NCBI RefSeq assembly: GCF_001042905.1
Contig: NZ_JYLB01000003.1
Span: 558,001-622,000, forward strand
Source of the DNA: Pseudomonas lini
Lineage (GTDB): Bacteria; Pseudomonadota; Gammaproteobacteria; Pseudomonadales; Pseudomonadaceae
DNA length: 64,000 nt
Direction: 5' to 3'
Translations under genes and position numbers: made by a program
Part shown: one piece after another, positions 62,529 through 64,000 of the stretch
Position numbering within the stretch: position 1 is the first letter of the stretch
Layout: each line of letters begins with the position of its first letter
The notes under the pieces: generated by a model
Database searches by the model: none
Seen by the model: the letters and a program-made list of their open reading frames with translations, nothing else
Told to the model about the DNA's origin: nothing

Positions 62529-62706
62529 GGGTGGGTTCCGTGAGGTTGATATTGCACGGAGTAATTGACCCTTTCGGCCCCACACAGTTCAAAGGTCAAC
62601 GACCAACGGGCAGGCAATGTGCAGTTATCGAACAATGCACATTGCTTCCCATAGTTTTACTGGTCGTTATGCAGCGAGGGCGCGATTGGACTTTGTCATT
62701 TTCACT

Positions 62707-63174
62707 TCAATCGAATGCGCCATTGAGAACCTCGTAGATGATCCCGGTAGCAATGGCCACCAATATCAAGTCAGTTCCCGCCTGCCGCCACTCGTAGCCA
62801 TCGTAGTGTGGAAGCCTGCCGAGCAATCGGCCATCAAGTTTCTTGGCGATCCCCGGCGGTAGCGGTTTTCCGCGTGCGAGATTTTTTTGAATACCGGGTG
62901 GCAAGGCGGGCCCGGGGCTCCAGTAGTCGCGATAACCACCCACGATTCCAATAACACTTCCGTGATTGATGCTCGGGCCGTGACTCCAATCGTCACCCCC
63001 TGAACCTTTGCCTTTGTTTCCTTGGCTGGGGTTGCCATGGCCCTGAGTGTTTTGTGGATTTCCCTTGCCGCTTCCCTGGCCCTTCCCGTTTCCCGGGTCG
63101 GCCAATGCAGTCATTGAAGCGGACGCCAAGGCAAGACACGTCATAGCGGCAATCAACGAGCGAGATCTAAACAT
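62707..63174 (-). CDS. CigR-like exported protein
   Basis: 155 residues. A signal peptide (cleavage after ALA, about residue 25) is followed by a Gly/Lys/Asn-rich low-complexity region (26-60) and a conserved C-terminal part: PPGIQKNLARGKPLPPGIAKKLDG, LPHYDGYEW and a hydrophobic LILVAIATGIIYEVL segment. This C-terminal pattern matches proteins called anti-virulence regulator CigR family. Probably anchored in the envelope. Like the previous gene it has a glycine-rich secreted layout. Confidence 0.8.
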   Translation of the reverse strand: MFRSRSLIAAMTCLALASASMTALADPGNGKGQGSGKGNPQNTQGHGNPSQGNKGKGSGGDDWSHGPSINHGSVIGIVGGYRDYWSPGPALPPGIQKNLARGKPLPPGIAKKLDGRLLGRLPHYDGYEWRQAGTDLILVAIATGIIYEVLNGAFD

Positions 63175-63278
63175 ATCCGTTCTCTCAGAAAGGGGATGCC
63201 CCCTGCAATGTAGACGGTTATGGGTGTGTTAGTTCAGAAACTATCCTTGCAGAGTTTTGCAAATCGCAGACAACAAAA

Positions 63279-63304
63279 AAGGGCCCACCTTTCGGTGAGC
63301 CCTT
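63279..63304 (-). terminator. Terminator of tRNA-Val
   Basis: On the minus strand AAGGGCTCACC-GAAA-GGTGGGCCCTT with one wobble pair, followed by TTTT. Confidence 0.85.
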
Positions 63305-63333
63305 CTAGACCGCCCAGCAGAGCGGATTTTGTT

Positions 63334-63410
63334 TGGTAGGCGCGATTGGACTCGAACCAACGACCCCCACCATGTCAAGGTGGTGCTCTAACCAACTGAG
63401 CTACGTGCCT
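63334..63410 (-). tRNA. tRNA-Val (anticodon GAC)
   Basis: 77 nt. The acceptor pairs AGGCACG with CGCGCCT (one C-A mismatch position), the D-arm contains AGCTCAGTTGG, the anticodon arm is CCACC-TTGACAT-GGTGG (anticodon GAC), the T-arm contains GTTCGAGTC, and CCA is encoded. Its anticodon-arm sequence reappears in the hairpin at 33347-33379. Confidence 0.96.
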
Positions 63411-63593
63411 GCTGTGAGGCGGCATTCTACGGAATTCCGGAGGGGTGTCAACACCTTTTTTTCACCTAACCCTATGAATATGCAAAATATTTAATTTTGC
63501 TGTGGCAAAGAAGATTTTCCGCTGGCTGGCGGTCGTTTTTTAACTCGGGTAGGATCGATGCACTCGTAAAATATATTAAACAGAGGCTGCAGG

Positions 63594-64000
63594 ATGGCGA
63601 ACACTCCCTACCCAGAGTCCTATTACGCCGCATCGGCTAATGGAGCGCCGCCGCGCCCGGCCTTGCAGGATGATGTAGAGACTGATGTCTGTGTCATCGG
63701 TGCTGGTTATACCGGCCTGTCCTCTGCCCTGTTTCTGCTGGAGAACGGTTTTCGGGTAACGGTCCTGGAAGCGGCCAAAGTGGGTTTTGGCGCATCGGGG
63801 CGCAACGGTGGCCAGATCGTTAACAGCTACAGCCGTGATATCGATGTGATCGAGCGCAGTGTCGGCCCCAAGCAAGCTCAGCTGCTGGGGCAAATGGCGT
63901 TTGAGGGTGGACGGATCATTCGTGAGCGGGTGGCCAAATACAACATCCAGTGCGACTTGAAGGACGGCGGTGTATTCGCCGCCATTACCGCCAAGCAGAT
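63594..64000 (+). CDS. FAD-dependent amine oxidase, N-terminus (PuuB-like, partial)
   Basis: Runs off the window after 135 codons. ATG 63594 has CAGGCTGCAGG upstream. The N-terminus MANTPYPESYYAAS leads into the dinucleotide-binding motif VIGAGYTGLSSAL, then LEAAKVGFGASGRNGGQ, typical of DAO-family FAD oxidoreductases related to gamma-glutamylputrescine oxidase. It likely acts in putrescine or other amine catabolism. The exact substrate cannot be fixed from this part. Confidence 0.88.
   Translation, partial: MANTPYPESYYAASANGAPPRPALQDDVETDVCVIGAGYTGLSSALFLLENGFRVTVLEAAKVGFGASGRNGGQIVNSYSRDIDVIERSVGPKQAQLLGQMAFEGGRIIRERVAKYNIQCDLKDGGVFAAITAKQ

Overview
The window looks like a Pseudomonas chromosome of the fluorescens/corrugata type. 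The pheS/pheT/ihfA/merR order after thrS-infC-rpmI-rplT, the AUU-type infC start, the rbs operon, csrA, DUF1654 and CigR-like genes and the GC-rich codon use all fit. No species can be named from sequence alone.

Region 1 (1-32611) is the 3' part of a large non-ribosomal peptide synthetase (NRPS) cluster. Four collinear synthetases (the first truncated by the window edge) are followed by a PvdE/SyrD-type peptide exporter, a divergent FhuF-like ferric-siderophore reductase and a YddA/SbmA-type ABC transporter, with a Fur-box-like sequence between the last two. Reading the adenylation pockets by hand gives His - Dab - Orn-like - Ser - D-Ser - Asp - Dab - His. That is eight residues if the truncated first protein carries only one module. 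Two condensation-like domains have lost the catalytic histidine: one directly after the Asp carrier domain, one at the N-terminus of the final His-TE protein. They resemble the 'interface' domains described for siderophore beta-hydroxylases, so beta-hydroxy-Asp and beta-hydroxy-His are expected. Together this points to a corrugatin/ornicorrugatin/histicorrugatin-type lipopeptide siderophore. The beta-hydroxylases, the TonB receptor and the acylating start module are not in the window.

Region 2 (about 32650-40300) is accessory DNA. Two small stress/hypothetical genes are followed by an island of about 6.9 kb bounded by 50-bp direct repeats, the right copy lying just beyond tRNA-Pro(GGG) and including part of its terminator. 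The island is a mosaic: an AT-rich gene for a small toxin-like beta protein; a decayed type VI secretion cargo module (an unidentified gene, PAAR-TTR, a lambda-endolysin-like GH104 effector, all frameshifted, then an intact periplasmic immunity candidate); a YceK-like lipoprotein; a membrane protein between two IS256-type ends; and a truncated transposase. No intact integrase is present.

Region 3 (40386-47676, minus strand) is the conserved translation operon thrS-infC-rpmI-rplT-pheS-pheT-ihfA-merR. Region 4 (48051-50053) holds small genes including a cold-shock protein with a long leader and an I78-type inhibitor. Region 5 (50093-57191, minus) is a ribose operon rbsBACRKD ending in a periplasmic nucleoside hydrolase, with a perfect LacI-type operator upstream of rbsB. 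Region 6 (57272-64000) carries a coiled-coil protein, periplasmic asparaginase/glutaminase, DUF1654, endonuclease I, a SPOR lipoprotein, CsrA/RsmA, a DUF2214 membrane protein, a poly-glycine secreted protein, a CigR-like protein, tRNA-Val(GAC) and the start of an FAD amine oxidase of the PuuB type.
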